Assembly: GCA_016935715.1 (NCBI GenBank)
Contig: JAFGQJ010000196.1
Location: 1 to 14,734 of the forward strand
Length of the DNA: 14,734 nt
DNA from: Spirochaetales bacterium
GTDB taxonomy: Bacteria > Spirochaetota > Spirochaetia > SZUA-6 > DRHE01
Direction: 5' to 3'
This document shows positions 1 through 8,289 of the stretch, one piece after another. The notes below the pieces were generated by a model. The model did not search any database, was not told the origin of the DNA, and was given only the letters and a program-made list of their open reading frames with translations. Both the position numbers and the translations under genes were made by a program. Each line of letters starts with the position of its first letter. The first letter of the stretch is position 1.

Positions 1-83
1 AAATAATTTGAGAAAAATTGAGAAGTGTCCAGACTAATGTGAGAAATTAGTTTAGGCGTACGTCGGAATTATTTGCGAAGTAA
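1..83. repeat. Phased TGAGAA motifs, possible end of another insertion sequence
   Basis: Three direct copies of TGAGAA lie at 9-14, 19-24 and 40-45, spaced 10 and 21 bp, about one and two helical turns. They sit in AT-rich DNA immediately left of the truncated transposase. A TGT at 27-29 follows the first two copies and precedes the third. IS21-type elements are known for multiple short repeats at their ends, so this may be an IS end that disrupted the transposase gene. That is inference: neither an istA/istB gene nor a matching opposite end is visible. Confidence 0.25.
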
Positions 84-1046
84 CAACTGTATGGGGAACC
101 GTCCTCGCTTCCTCTGTTCTACACCGTGTATCCGGGAAGCATTCCCGATGTGCGCACCCTCCAGAATATGGTCGAGGTACTGGAATGGTTAGAGCTGTCC
201 AAAGCGCTGTTTGTGCTGGATCGGGGGTTCTTGAGCTCCTACAACCTGAAGAGCATGAACGAGAGGATGCGGTTTGTAATTCCTTTTTCATTCAGCAATA
301 AGAAGGCGCTGGAGCTGATCAAGAAACACAAGCGGGATTTGGGGCTGCATTCCAATGCCTTTCGAATGAACAAACAACTTCTATATTGTGTACGGGATCG
401 GATACAGATCGGGGACAAACGCTACCACTGCTATCTATATCTCAACGAGAAGTTGCGGGCCGAAGAGCGAGAACGATTCTTGAACCAGGTGCTGGACATC
501 GAACAAAAATTGAGGGAGCCGGCGTTTGCGCACAGGCAGGACATCGAGACCTTTTTATCTGAAACCCTGCGAGGATGGAAAAATATTTTCCAGATCACGG
601 AACACGATGACAAAGTCCTCGTCAAACGAAATGAGAAAGGAATTACCGACCGGTTGGAACGGATGGGAACCATGATCCTGCTGAGCAACCGCACCATGGA
701 TGGCGAAGAGATCTTGCATCTGTACCGCAGAAAGGATGCGGTGGAGAAGTTCTTCGATGCGATGAAACATGAGTTGGAGCGAAAGCGGCTTCGGATTCAT
801 ACCCAGGAAACCTTTGAAGGCAGACTGTTTTTGGATTTTGTAGCGCTCATTCTATATGCTTGGATCAGCAATGTCATGCGGCGCGAGGGCATCAACAAGG
901 TTTTATCGGTTCAAGAATTGATGTACGAATTGAAAAAGATCAAACTGATTCATCTTGGAGAAAAGAAAACGGTGATCACTGAGGTTTCAAAACGCCAGCG
1001 CGACCTCTTCCAAGCATTCAACATCGAGCCGCCCCGACAAACATAG
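84..1046 (+). pseudogene. 5'-truncated IS1634-type (IS4 superfamily) DDE transposase remnant
   Basis: The open frame runs from a TAA at 81-83 to a TAG at 1044-1046 and encodes the C-terminal two thirds of a DDE transposase. Family-like sequence starts abruptly after the TAA (LYGEPSSLPLFY, then YPGSIPDV), so the N-terminus and the first catalytic Asp are missing. Numbering from the GTG at 126, the second Asp is D32 in FVLDRGFLS. The C-terminal signature is Y200, K203, E207 and K214, which fits the Y-(2)-R-(3)-E-(6)-K pattern of IS4 relatives with Lys for Arg. The gene is clearly more AT-rich than the genes to its right, suggesting recent acquisition. No matching inverted repeat was found at the left. 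A protein without the first Asp should not transpose. The GTG at 126 could start a fragment, but no ribosome-binding site supports it. Confidence 0.85.
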
Positions 1047-1184
1047 TTATAACTTCACCGGGATTTTAGGTAGTAACCCTCACATACCGGTAGTCCTTCA
1101 AGTGCCAACCTTTGATAATAATAGCAAAAGCAGGCTGTAGGAGTCGAATCCGCGGGAGCGTGTGACACGAGCCGTCCGCACCGA

Positions 1185-1213
1185 TTGACCCGGCCGCCCC
1201 GTGGCACTAGAAT
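1185..1213 (+). promoter_or_regulatory. Sigma70-type promoter for the DUF5312-like gene
   Basis: TTGACC (1185-1190) and TAGAAT (1208-1213) each match consensus at 5 of 6 positions and are separated by the ideal 17 bp. Transcription should start near 1220, only about 7 bases before the ATG at 1227. The mRNA would be leaderless or nearly so, which agrees with the lack of a Shine-Dalgarno sequence there. The rest of the gap after the transposase (1047-1184) holds no convincing gene or terminator. Confidence 0.65.
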
Positions 1214-1226
1214 AAAACGAACGATT

Positions 1227-2945
1227 ATGGGCAATCCGGCGATTTTTGATCAATTGGTGCGCGAGATCGATGCCCAGGAACGCAGGGCGCTCCTGGTTCG
1301 CATCCAGAGCTCCGTACCGGTGTACACCGACACGCTGCAGCCGGAAACGGAGACCGCCGAATCCGTCTTCGTAGCGGGGGAGCAGCTGGCCGGTATGAGC
1401 CTGCTGGGGCGTATCGTCCTGTTTTTCAGATCCCTGCTTTCCGGAAAGGACCGGGTCACCCTGCTCGAGGAACGGTATCTGAAGCGCCTGGCCGTCGCGA
1501 TCGAGCGCGAAAATCCCGCCCTGATCGACGTCGCCGCGGGGGAATTTCTGGAAGGGATGCGCGAGGAGCTGCTGCTGCTCAGGGCGCAGGCCAGGGCTCT
1601 GTTCCCCTCCCTCCGGGAAGTCCTGGGTCGCCGCAGGCGGGAGTTTTTCGCTTTTCTGGCGCGCCATGAGCTGAGGGATTTCCGGGAACGACTGGAAGAG
1701 GAAACCGACCCGCGGACCATCTGGGAGAACGGCCGTTTCAGCGACGAGAGGCAGGTCAGGGCCCTGATGATCCAGCGGTTTCACGAGCTGACTGATGCGA
1801 TCCCGGAGGCAGGCAGGCGGGAAGTCGGCCGGGACGCCGGGGCGCTGTTCGCGCTGTACGGCCTCAGCCGCCACCCCTTCGAGGATCTGCTGTCCGCCTT
1901 TCGGGGAGAGGAGGAAACCGTGGCGACGTTCCCGGATCTGAAGAAACCGCTGAACGAGCTTGCCCGGTGCCTGGAAGCCCTGCACACCCCTCCCTCGGCC
2001 CGCGCCCTCTACGACCTTTTCCTGTTTCTCCACCAGGAGCACCTGGAGGAACCGGAGTTCGACCTGGAACGTCAACTGGCCGACGACATGGGGATGACCC
2101 ACTCGGCTCTGGCAGGCATCCGCCGCTTCCACGAACGGGTGCCTCTGCCTGGTTTCATGCGGCTGATCTACAGGGATCCGCAATACCGTGCCTCACCCCT
2201 CTCACCCTCCGCCGATTGGTTCACCTTCTACAGAGACTTCTGGCGCCAGTGGGTGCACCACCGCTATCTCGAATTCTATCATTCCCGAAGACACGATGCC
2301 CTGCTGTCGGAGGCTCTCGATTTCCTGGCCCTGGAATCCCTGCCCCGGATGATCAACTACCGTCGGGACAAGTTCGGGCCGAACACCCCGGTTCGGCACG
2401 AGTTTTCCCTTTCGGTCGTGCGGGGCTTCCTCAAGAGCATCTTCGCGCCGCTTTCCCGCTCATTGAAGCTGATCCACCTGAATGCCGAGTTTTACAAAGA
2501 GGAAAACCGGCATGCCTATACCGACGCCTTCCTGTTTCTCGAGCAGGTGGATGCAAGAATCGAGGATTTCGAATCCATCCTGGGACCTCAGGGGGAGCTG
2601 CGGGGGGAAATCCAGAAAGTCAAAGCCCAGCCACTCGGGTCGCGACTCCGGCAGAAACGGATCTCGGATATCCTTGCCCGGGCGGACGGCCAGGCCAGGA
2701 CTCTGCTGGACGCCTTCATCGAGCAGGTAGAGAGCCTCAAATCCCTGCTGTACGGAATCCTCAAAGGTCAGCCGGGAGACCGCTACGACACGCTGGTGAA
2801 CCTCGGCAAGATCGGAGGACGGGAAAACAGCTCCCTGCGCGACGCCTGGAGCCGGGCCATGGGCAGCTGCGACCGGGCCGCGGACCTGCTCAAAAAGATC
2901 CGGGAGCTGGAAATCAACCGCTACGCAGGGCCGGAGGAGGGTTAG
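1227..2945 (+). CDS. Uncharacterised helical protein, spirochaete DUF5312-like
   Basis: This is a 572-residue protein with no signal peptide and no clear transmembrane span. It is rich in Arg, Glu and Leu and predicted mostly alpha-helical. The opening, NPAIFDQLVREIDAQERR, resembles the start of a spirochaetal family of unknown function (DUF5312); this is recognition from memory and unverified. A hydrophobic patch (MSLLGRIVLFFRSLLSG) near residue 70 may be amphipathic or membrane-associating. The start at ATG 1227 is chosen because an in-frame TTG at 1185 coincides with the -35 box and nothing before NPAIF looks protein-like. No ribosome-binding site precedes the ATG, consistent with a near-leaderless transcript. 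The gene converges on pckG and its TAG overlaps the pckG stop codon. I see no catalytic motif and assign no function. Confidence 0.7.
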   Translation: MGNPAIFDQLVREIDAQERRALLVRIQSSVPVYTDTLQPETETAESVFVAGEQLAGMSLLGRIVLFFRSLLSGKDRVTLLEERYLKRLAVAIERENPALIDVAAGEFLEGMREELLLLRAQARALFPSLREVLGRRRREFFAFLARHELRDFRERLEEETDPRTIWENGRFSDERQVRALMIQRFHELTDAIPEAGRREVGRDAGALFALYGLSRHPFEDLLSAFRGEEETVATFPDLKKPLNELARCLEALHTPPSARALYDLFLFLHQEHLEEPEFDLERQLADDMGMTHSALAGIRRFHERVPLPGFMRLIYRDPQYRASPLSPSADWFTFYRDFWRQWVHHRYLEFYHSRRHDALLSEALDFLALESLPRMINYRRDKFGPNTPVRHEFSLSVVRGFLKSIFAPLSRSLKLIHLNAEFYKEENRHAYTDAFLFLEQVDARIEDFESILGPQGELRGEIQKVKAQPLGSRLRQKRISDILARADGQARTLLDAFIEQVESLKSLLYGILKGQPGDRYDTLVNLGKIGGRENSSLRDAWSRAMGSCDRAADLLKKIRELEINRYAGPEEG

Positions 2946-4810
2946 CCGGCGAACGCGGCCGGAGAGACCACCCCGGAGCCGTATCTCCGCCTCGCCTCGG
3001 ACAGGCGCTGCTTCAGGGTCTTCAGACAGCCGCTGAACTCCTCCGGCACGTCCTGTTCCTCCGCGTAGATCTGCTCCATCCGTTCTATCTTTTCGATGAA
3101 CTTGTCTATCCGGATCGCGAACTGCGCTTCGTAGTCCCCCGGCGAGTACTCGCGGTCGAAGATCCGGCGAAACAGGGACCTCAGATCCTCGTATTCCGGG
3201 ATATAGCCGATCGGGGTCTCTACGGTTCCGTACTCTCCGTGGATTCTTCCCTCCATCCACATCAGCCACACCTTCTTGTCGACCTTCTCGTTGAGGAACC
3301 GGCCCTCAGACTTCAGGAAATAGTTGGTCGCGAACACGAGAGGCGTCCTCTTCAATCTTGCGCCGAAGTCGATGTGATTCTTGATGTAGCGGCCGAGGGG
3401 AACGACCAGGAAATCCATGTTCGCCATCGGGCTGAAGGCGCGCACTCCACCCTTGCCGAGGGTGGCGAAAGTGGTCTCCGATTCCAGGGTCGCGCCTATC
3501 GCAACCCCGTGGACCCAGTCCAGGCTCTGGTAAACGGGCACCGAGGTGTCGGAATCCCGGCCGCCGTAGATCACTCCCTCGATGGGAACCCCCTCCGGAT
3601 CGTGGAGCCTGGGATCCGCATTCTCCAGCTCGGAGATGCGTATCGTGTAGCGTGCGTTCTTGTGGCAGGGGTCGACGAGGTTGCCGGTCTCATCCTTCTG
3701 GCCCGCTTCCCAGCAGTCGCTGAAATGGTTGGCCCCTTCCTGCGGAAGATCCCCTCCCATTCCCAGCCAGTAGGCCCGATCCTCGTGAATGAGCACATTG
3801 GAGAAGATCAGCTCCCGCGGAGTGGTCAGAGCCTCGTAGATCACCGGGTCGTCCACGGGATTGACGTCCATGATGATCCCGAAGATTCCCTGTTCGATGT
3901 TCACACCGTAGGCGCGCCCGCCGGGACCGGAGCGAATATAGGCGATGTCGTCACCCAGAATCAGCTGCCCTGGAATCATGGCAGTGGAGGTTTTGCCGCA
4001 GGCACTCGGGAAGGCCCCGCAGAAGTAGGTGAGCCGGTTCTTGCCTTCCGGTCTGGCCGCCATCAGGAACATGTGCTCGGCCAGCCAGTCCTCGTGATTG
4101 GCCCTGTAAATGGCCAGCCTGAGGGCCAGTTTCTTCAGTCCCAGGCTGTTGCCGGCGTACTGGTTGTTGACCGTCAGCACCTGATTGCCCACGACGTCGA
4201 TGTATATCCTGCGCTTGTCGATGTTCCTGGTGTTGTTGCGCTCATCCAGCTGCCCGGCTGAGTGAATGAAGGTAAAAAAATCCGGCGAGCCTTTCAGCTT
4301 TTTGAACTGTTCGTAACCGGTCCGGTAGAGGATGTCCTCGCTGTGGGCGACGTAGGCGGAGTCGGTGATCTGGAAAGCGGGGATCGCGAAGCGGGAATCC
4401 AGCGGACCGAGGGAGAAGAAACGCACCAGGGCCTCTCTGCCGGCCATGACGCCGTCCATGATCTCGAGCACCTCCTCCAGACCCTGCTCGCGGGGGATGG
4501 TGTTGATGACCCTGCTCATCTTCATCCCCGGCGTTACCAGAACCCGGGTGTTCTGCTTGTCCCTGGCCTGATCGTGGTAGCTGTCGTAGTGTATCGTGTG
4601 GCCCTCCATGGCCAGCTTCCGTTCTTCTCCGTTTTCGATGGCCAGCCGGCGGACATAGCGGATGTCGGCGGGGTCGTCGGTGATCACCGTGACCTTGCGG
4701 GGTTTGAGGAGCTCGAGGTACCTCTCGGTTATCTCGAGGACCGTCGGATTGCCGAGCTGCTCCAGCTTGCTCAGGTCTTCAGGACTCAGGACTTTCTGGC
4801 TCACATCCAC
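2942..4810 (-). CDS. pckG: Phosphoenolpyruvate carboxykinase (GTP)
   Basis: The enzyme interconverts oxaloacetate plus GTP with phosphoenolpyruvate, CO2 and GDP, either for gluconeogenesis or, in many fermenters, in the carboxylating direction. It has 622 residues, normal for the GTP class. Visible motifs are the P-loop FPSACGKTS (about 267-275), the metal motif LGDDIAYIR (Asp287/288), the GKK-equivalent lysine near 226-227 with His246 in AEHMF as Mn ligands, the YGGR loop (415-418), and the R-loop region ARDK (82-85). The start is GTG 4810, preceded by a perfect AAGGAGG (4818-4824) seven bases upstream. Its stop codon overlaps the stop of the convergent gene. A separate promoter is likely in the 122-bp gap upstream, so it need not be co-transcribed with the transporter block. 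Confidence 0.96.
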   Translation of the reverse strand: MDVSQKVLSPEDLSKLEQLGNPTVLEITERYLELLKPRKVTVITDDPADIRYVRRLAIENGEERKLAMEGHTIHYDSYHDQARDKQNTRVLVTPGMKMSRVINTIPREQGLEEVLEIMDGVMAGREALVRFFSLGPLDSRFAIPAFQITDSAYVAHSEDILYRTGYEQFKKLKGSPDFFTFIHSAGQLDERNNTRNIDKRRIYIDVVGNQVLTVNNQYAGNSLGLKKLALRLAIYRANHEDWLAEHMFLMAARPEGKNRLTYFCGAFPSACGKTSTAMIPGQLILGDDIAYIRSGPGGRAYGVNIEQGIFGIIMDVNPVDDPVIYEALTTPRELIFSNVLIHEDRAYWLGMGGDLPQEGANHFSDCWEAGQKDETGNLVDPCHKNARYTIRISELENADPRLHDPEGVPIEGVIYGGRDSDTSVPVYQSLDWVHGVAIGATLESETTFATLGKGGVRAFSPMANMDFLVVPLGRYIKNHIDFGARLKRTPLVFATNYFLKSEGRFLNEKVDKKVWLMWMEGRIHGEYGTVETPIGYIPEYEDLRSLFRRIFDREYSPGDYEAQFAIRIDKFIEKIERMEQIYAEEQDVPEEFSGCLKTLKQRLSEARRRYGSGVVSPAAFAG

Positions 4811-4870
4811 TGGGGCTCCTCCTTGCGAACGGATCGAAGACCGATTTTCGTGATTGCCGCCGTCAACCGT

Positions 4871-4925
4871 CCGGTCGACCGGGTATCGGATGACAAGCTT
4901 ATCTTCCGGCAGGGTCGAGAGTCAA
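4871..4925 (-). promoter_or_regulatory. Candidate pckG promoter with downstream palindrome
   Basis: On the minus strand TTGACT (4925-4920, 5/6 to consensus) is followed after 16 bp by GATAAG (4903-4898, 4/6). Transcription would begin near 4891, giving a leader of about 80 nt before the GTG at 4810. A perfect 12-bp palindrome, CCGGTCGACCGG (4871-4882), lies just downstream of the predicted start, where a repressor could act. Both are pattern-based predictions. No rho-independent terminator for the upstream transporter operon is visible in this gap. Confidence 0.4.
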
Positions 4926-4932
4926 GGCTCCG

Positions 4933-5430
4933 TCACCGGATGCGCTGGAGCACCTGTTGGAAATACGCCTCGAGATTATCGATGTCGGAAAACTCCGGAG
5001 AGGTGTCGGGCACACCCTGGTAGAAAACGGTCAGCTCCGGAAGGTCCAGGGAGACGCTGCGCTCGTCGGTGAACAGCAGTATCCTCCGGTTCGAGAATAT
5101 CTGGAATTCGGGCCGGGGGCGCAGCACCCGGTTCTTCTCCTCCAGACGGGCCGCTTCCACCTCCGTGCGGCTTTCCCCGGTGAAGGGGTCCACAGCCTGC
5201 ACGCTGTAGAGGCGAAAACGCTCGGCCGCCGGAGAGGTCTTGACGATATCCAGGACGACCTGGGTGGACGGCTCATCCGCTGCCCTCAGGATCGCCCACA
5301 TGAAAACCAGACCTTCGACCTGGAATGTCGAGTCAGCGCCGTGATGCTCGGCGCCCTGAGCCGCCAGCCGGACCTTGCCCGAGCAAAGAACGGCTGCGGC
5401 AAGCAGCAACAGGATGACCGTCCGCTTCAT
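4933..5430 (-). CDS. Small secreted protein coupled to the ABC transporter
   Basis: This 165-residue protein has a clear N-terminal signal: MKRT, a hydrophobic stretch to about residue 17, and a possible signal peptidase I site near AAQG-AEHH (about residue 26). A Cys at 16 is preceded by Leu, a poor lipobox, so lipidation is unlikely but not excluded. The mature part is mixed alpha/beta with no transmembrane segment and no motif I recognise. Its ATG overlaps the TGA of the ATPase gene as ATGA (5427-5430), so translation is probably coupled to the transporter. This suggests a periplasmic accessory, or simply a co-regulated envelope protein. It is the last gene of the block before pckG. Confidence 0.7.
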   Translation of the reverse strand: MKRTVILLLLAAAVLCSGKVRLAAQGAEHHGADSTFQVEGLVFMWAILRAADEPSTQVVLDIVKTSPAAERFRLYSVQAVDPFTGESRTEVEAARLEEKNRVLRPRPEFQIFSNRRILLFTDERSVSLDLPELTVFYQGVPDTSPEFSDIDNLEAYFQQVLQRIR

Positions 5431-6524
5431 GCTCCGTCCCCTTCCTGCAGGAGTCTGATGTTTTCGCCGTGCAGACGCACGCCCACCCGCTGTTTCAACG
5501 ACAGAACGCCGCCGCCGGATTGAGGGTGCGCAACCACGGTCAGGGAGGTATCGCCGACCTCCAGGCCGTACTCCACCTTTTCCCCCAGGAACGTGCGCTC
5601 GGTGATCACCGCGTCGAAATGCCCGTCAGCAGGCTCGGATGAAAGCTCCAGGAACTCCGGTCGGATGAAAGCCCGCACATCCTCGTCTCTGCCTACCTCG
5701 TGATCCGGTGCCGGGGCTGCATAGGTGTGACCGAAGATCTCCAGCTCGATCTCTTTCTCCCGCGACCGCCCTGCCCGCGCAGGTACGGTATTCACCTTGC
5801 CGATGAAGCGGGCCACGAACTCGCTCCGGGGTGAAAAATAGAGATCTTCCGCCGTGCCGATCTGTGCAATCGCCCCGTGGTCCATGACCACGATACGATC
5901 CGAGATCGCCATGGCCTCCTCCTGGTCGTGGGTGACATACACCGAGGTGATCTTCAGACGGCTCTGCAGACTGCGGATCTCACCGCGCGTGTGCACCCGA
6001 AGCTTGGCGTCGAGATTGGAGAGGGGTTCGTCGAACAGCAGAACCTTGGGCTTGATCACGATCGCCCGTGCCAGGGCGACCCGCTGCTGCTCGCCGCCTG
6101 AAATCTGGTGGGGGAACTGGTGCTCATAGCCGGAAAGGCCGACCAGCTCGAGAACCTCGCCTACCGCCTTCTCGATCTCCTTCTTTCCCCGGCCATGAAC
6201 TTTCAAGCCGTAGGCGACATTCTCGAAGATGGACAGGTGGGGGAAAAGGGCGTAGTTCTGAAATACGAAGCCAATGTCGCGCCTGTTGGCCATGAGATCG
6301 GTGACGTCTCTGCCCGCGATGCCGACCCGGCCCGCGTCGGGCTGCTCGAAGCCGGCTATGATCCGCAGCGTCGTGGTCTTCCCGCAGCCGGAGGGACCCA
6401 GGATCGTGAGGAGCTCTCCCGGCTCGACCGCCAGGCTCACGTCGTCCACCGCAGTGATCCTGCCCTTGACCCGATGCAAAAAGGTCTTGGTGATACTGCT
6501 CAGCCGAATTCCCACCGCCTCCAT
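5427..6524 (-). CDS. ABC importer ATPase, FbpC/PotA-like with TOBE domain
   Basis: This is the ATP-hydrolysing subunit of a binding-protein-dependent importer, 365 residues. Visible motifs are Walker A GPSGCGKTT (43-51), the Q-loop VFQNYALFPH (Gln89), the signature ISGGEQQR (141-148), Walker B VLLFDEP (161-167), the D-loop SNLDAK and the H-loop His in VTHDQEEA (His199). The last about 120 residues form a TOBE-type domain (IRPEFLEL, TFLGEKVEY), typical of the CUT1/Fbp/Pot class. The start is ATG 6524, with GGAGG ending 5 nt upstream and only one base after the permease stop. An in-frame TTG at 6536 is less likely because it lies inside the permease gene and ahead of that ribosome-binding site. 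The substrate is set by the binding protein, not by this subunit. Confidence 0.93.
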   Translation of the reverse strand: MEAVGIRLSSITKTFLHRVKGRITAVDDVSLAVEPGELLTILGPSGCGKTTTLRIIAGFEQPDAGRVGIAGRDVTDLMANRRDIGFVFQNYALFPHLSIFENVAYGLKVHGRGKKEIEKAVGEVLELVGLSGYEHQFPHQISGGEQQRVALARAIVIKPKVLLFDEPLSNLDAKLRVHTRGEIRSLQSRLKITSVYVTHDQEEAMAISDRIVVMDHGAIAQIGTAEDLYFSPRSEFVARFIGKVNTVPARAGRSREKEIELEIFGHTYAAPAPDHEVGRDEDVRAFIRPEFLELSSEPADGHFDAVITERTFLGEKVEYGLEVGDTSLTVVAHPQSGGGVLSLKQRVGVRLHGENIRLLQEGDGA

Positions 6525-6525
6525 T

Positions 6526-8238
6526 TCAACCTCCAAGCGCGCTGGCCATCTTCGGGGCGCCGGGCTGCCGCAGCAGATTCAGGATCATGCTGATCGCCGT
6601 GGTCACGACCAGGACGATCCCCACGACCAGCATCGAGAAGGCCGCCGCAGCCCCGAGCTCCAACTCCGTCATTTTTTCCAGGATGCGGACCGTGATGAGC
6701 AGCCAGTCGATGGAGACGAGAAATATCGTCGCGCTGATGGCGGTCATCGAGCGGATGAACACCACGCCCAATCCGGTAAACAGCGCCGGCAGCACGAGGG
6801 GGATGGTGACGCGCCTGAAGGTGGTCACCGAGCCTGCACCCAGGCTCAGGGACGCCTCCTCGATGCCCGGATCGATCTGCTGGAGTAAGGCCACGGTGGT
6901 CCGGATGCCCGTGGCGCCGTAGCGCATTACGTAGCAGGCAATGATGATCAGAGCCGTACCGGCGATCATGAACGGACGATCGTTGAAGCTGATCAGGTAT
7001 GCGATTCCCACGATGGTGCCGGGCAGCGAGTAGCTGAGCAGAGACACCATCTCCATTGCTTTGCGGGAGGGGAAGCGCTTCTTCCCGACCAGGTAGCCTA
7101 TGACCACCCCGTAGACCCCGCCGATGACCATCCCGGAGGAGGCGATGATCAGGGTGTCCTTGATCGCCTCCAGCCCCTCGGTGAACACGATCCGGTAGTG
7201 CCTCCAGGTGAGCTCGTGATTCGCGCCGAAGGCCTGTACGATCGATGCGTAGAACAGCAGGACGTAGAAGTAGATAATCAACACCGAAACGAGCAGGCAG
7301 ATGCAGAGAAGAACCGGTCTCAGTCCTGCACTTACGCTCTTGATCATGGTTTGAGCACCCGCCCTGCCGGTTATGGTTACGTAGTACTTGCGGGCCACCC
7401 AGTAGCGTTGCAGCAGGAACACGGCCAGAGCAGGCACGAGCAACACGAAGGACAGCACGGCCCCCCCCTTCAGGTCGAACAGCCCGGTGATTTGCAGGTA
7501 TGCCTCCGTCGGCAGCACGGGGAAGCTGTTGCCCGCCAGGATAAGGGGCGTGGCGAAGTCCGCCAGTGAGGCCGCGAAGAGCAGCAGGAAGGAGTTGGCA
7601 AGCCCCGGTACGGTCAGGGGCACGGTCACGCTGCGGAACACGCGCATACGGGAGCTGCCCAGGCTGAAAGCCATGTCTTCCACATTCGGATCGATGCCGG
7701 CCAGTATCGACTTCAAGGTCAGGTAGGCGATGGGAAAGAACGTGATGGTTTCCGCAAACAAGGTGGAATGGAGGCCGTAGACGTTGAACTGCCTGATTCC
7801 CAGGAGCTCATGGGTGATGAGCCCCCGGGGCCCGAAGGAGAAAATCATGGCGATCGCCGTCGTGAAGGGCGGCGAGATCAGCGGCAGGATGATCGAAGCG
7901 TCCAGGAGACGAACCCAAAAACGGGGCAGGTTCGCACGCACGGCCGTGAAGGCGAAGAAAAAACCGAGCGCGGTACCGCAGATGCCCACCAGGGTACCCA
8001 GCAGGATGCTGTTCCTCAGCGCCAGCAGCTGGCTACGGCCTGCGATGATCTCCAGGGCGCCGGCAAAGGAGTATTGCCCGTCCTCGACAAAGGCCAACAG
8101 CAGCATCCTCGCCAGAGGGAAAAGAATGAACAGGACCAGCAAAACCCAGATCGCTATGACACTGACCAGCAGCGCCGGGTCCTTCTTGAGCTGCCTGATC
8201 CCTTCTCGAAACCTGGTCGGAGCTGCGTTTATCGGCAC
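6526..8238 (-). CDS. ABC importer permease, fused double membrane domain (FbpB/AfuB-like)
   Basis: This inner-membrane channel of 570 residues consists of two homologous halves, as in FbpB-type permeases. Each half has about six hydrophobic spans; the first starts near residues 22-50 and the second half near 306-330. Each half carries the cytoplasmic EAA-type coupling loop that contacts the ATPase: VEDMAFSLGSSRMRVF (187-201) and IEEASLSLGAGSVTTF (459-474). One fused permease therefore replaces a pair. The start is GTG 8238, preceded by CAGGGAGAG about 5 nt upstream. The ATPase gene follows after one base and the binding-protein gene lies 51 bp upstream, giving the order binding protein, permease, ATPase. 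Confidence 0.93.
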   Translation of the reverse strand: MPINAAPTRFREGIRQLKKDPALLVSVIAIWVLLVLFILFPLARMLLLAFVEDGQYSFAGALEIIAGRSQLLALRNSILLGTLVGICGTALGFFFAFTAVRANLPRFWVRLLDASIILPLISPPFTTAIAMIFSFGPRGLITHELLGIRQFNVYGLHSTLFAETITFFPIAYLTLKSILAGIDPNVEDMAFSLGSSRMRVFRSVTVPLTVPGLANSFLLLFAASLADFATPLILAGNSFPVLPTEAYLQITGLFDLKGGAVLSFVLLVPALAVFLLQRYWVARKYYVTITGRAGAQTMIKSVSAGLRPVLLCICLLVSVLIIYFYVLLFYASIVQAFGANHELTWRHYRIVFTEGLEAIKDTLIIASSGMVIGGVYGVVIGYLVGKKRFPSRKAMEMVSLLSYSLPGTIVGIAYLISFNDRPFMIAGTALIIIACYVMRYGATGIRTTVALLQQIDPGIEEASLSLGAGSVTTFRRVTIPLVLPALFTGLGVVFIRSMTAISATIFLVSIDWLLITVRILEKMTELELGAAAAFSMLVVGIVLVVTTAISMILNLLRQPGAPKMASALGG

Positions 8239-8289
8239 GTTCTCTCCCTGTTTGCCGGCTTGCCCTGGAGACGCAATGTCGGTGTGCGC

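Noticed and set aside
1130..1160. tRNA-like string GAGTCGAATCCGC
   Set aside because: It resembles a T-loop only superficially; the T-T dinucleotide is missing and no acceptor, D or anticodon arms can be folded around it.
1098..2183. Long open frame on the minus strand opposite the DUF5312-like gene
   Set aside because: Its composition is low in hydrophobic clusters and rich in Gln, Pro and Gly, typical of an antisense shadow in GC-rich DNA; the plus-strand gene has the promoter and family-like sequence.
1967..4261. Very long plus-strand open frame crossing the DUF5312-like and pckG genes
   Set aside because: It overlaps two well-supported genes, shows no motif and has Pro/Gly/Arg-rich non-protein-like composition.
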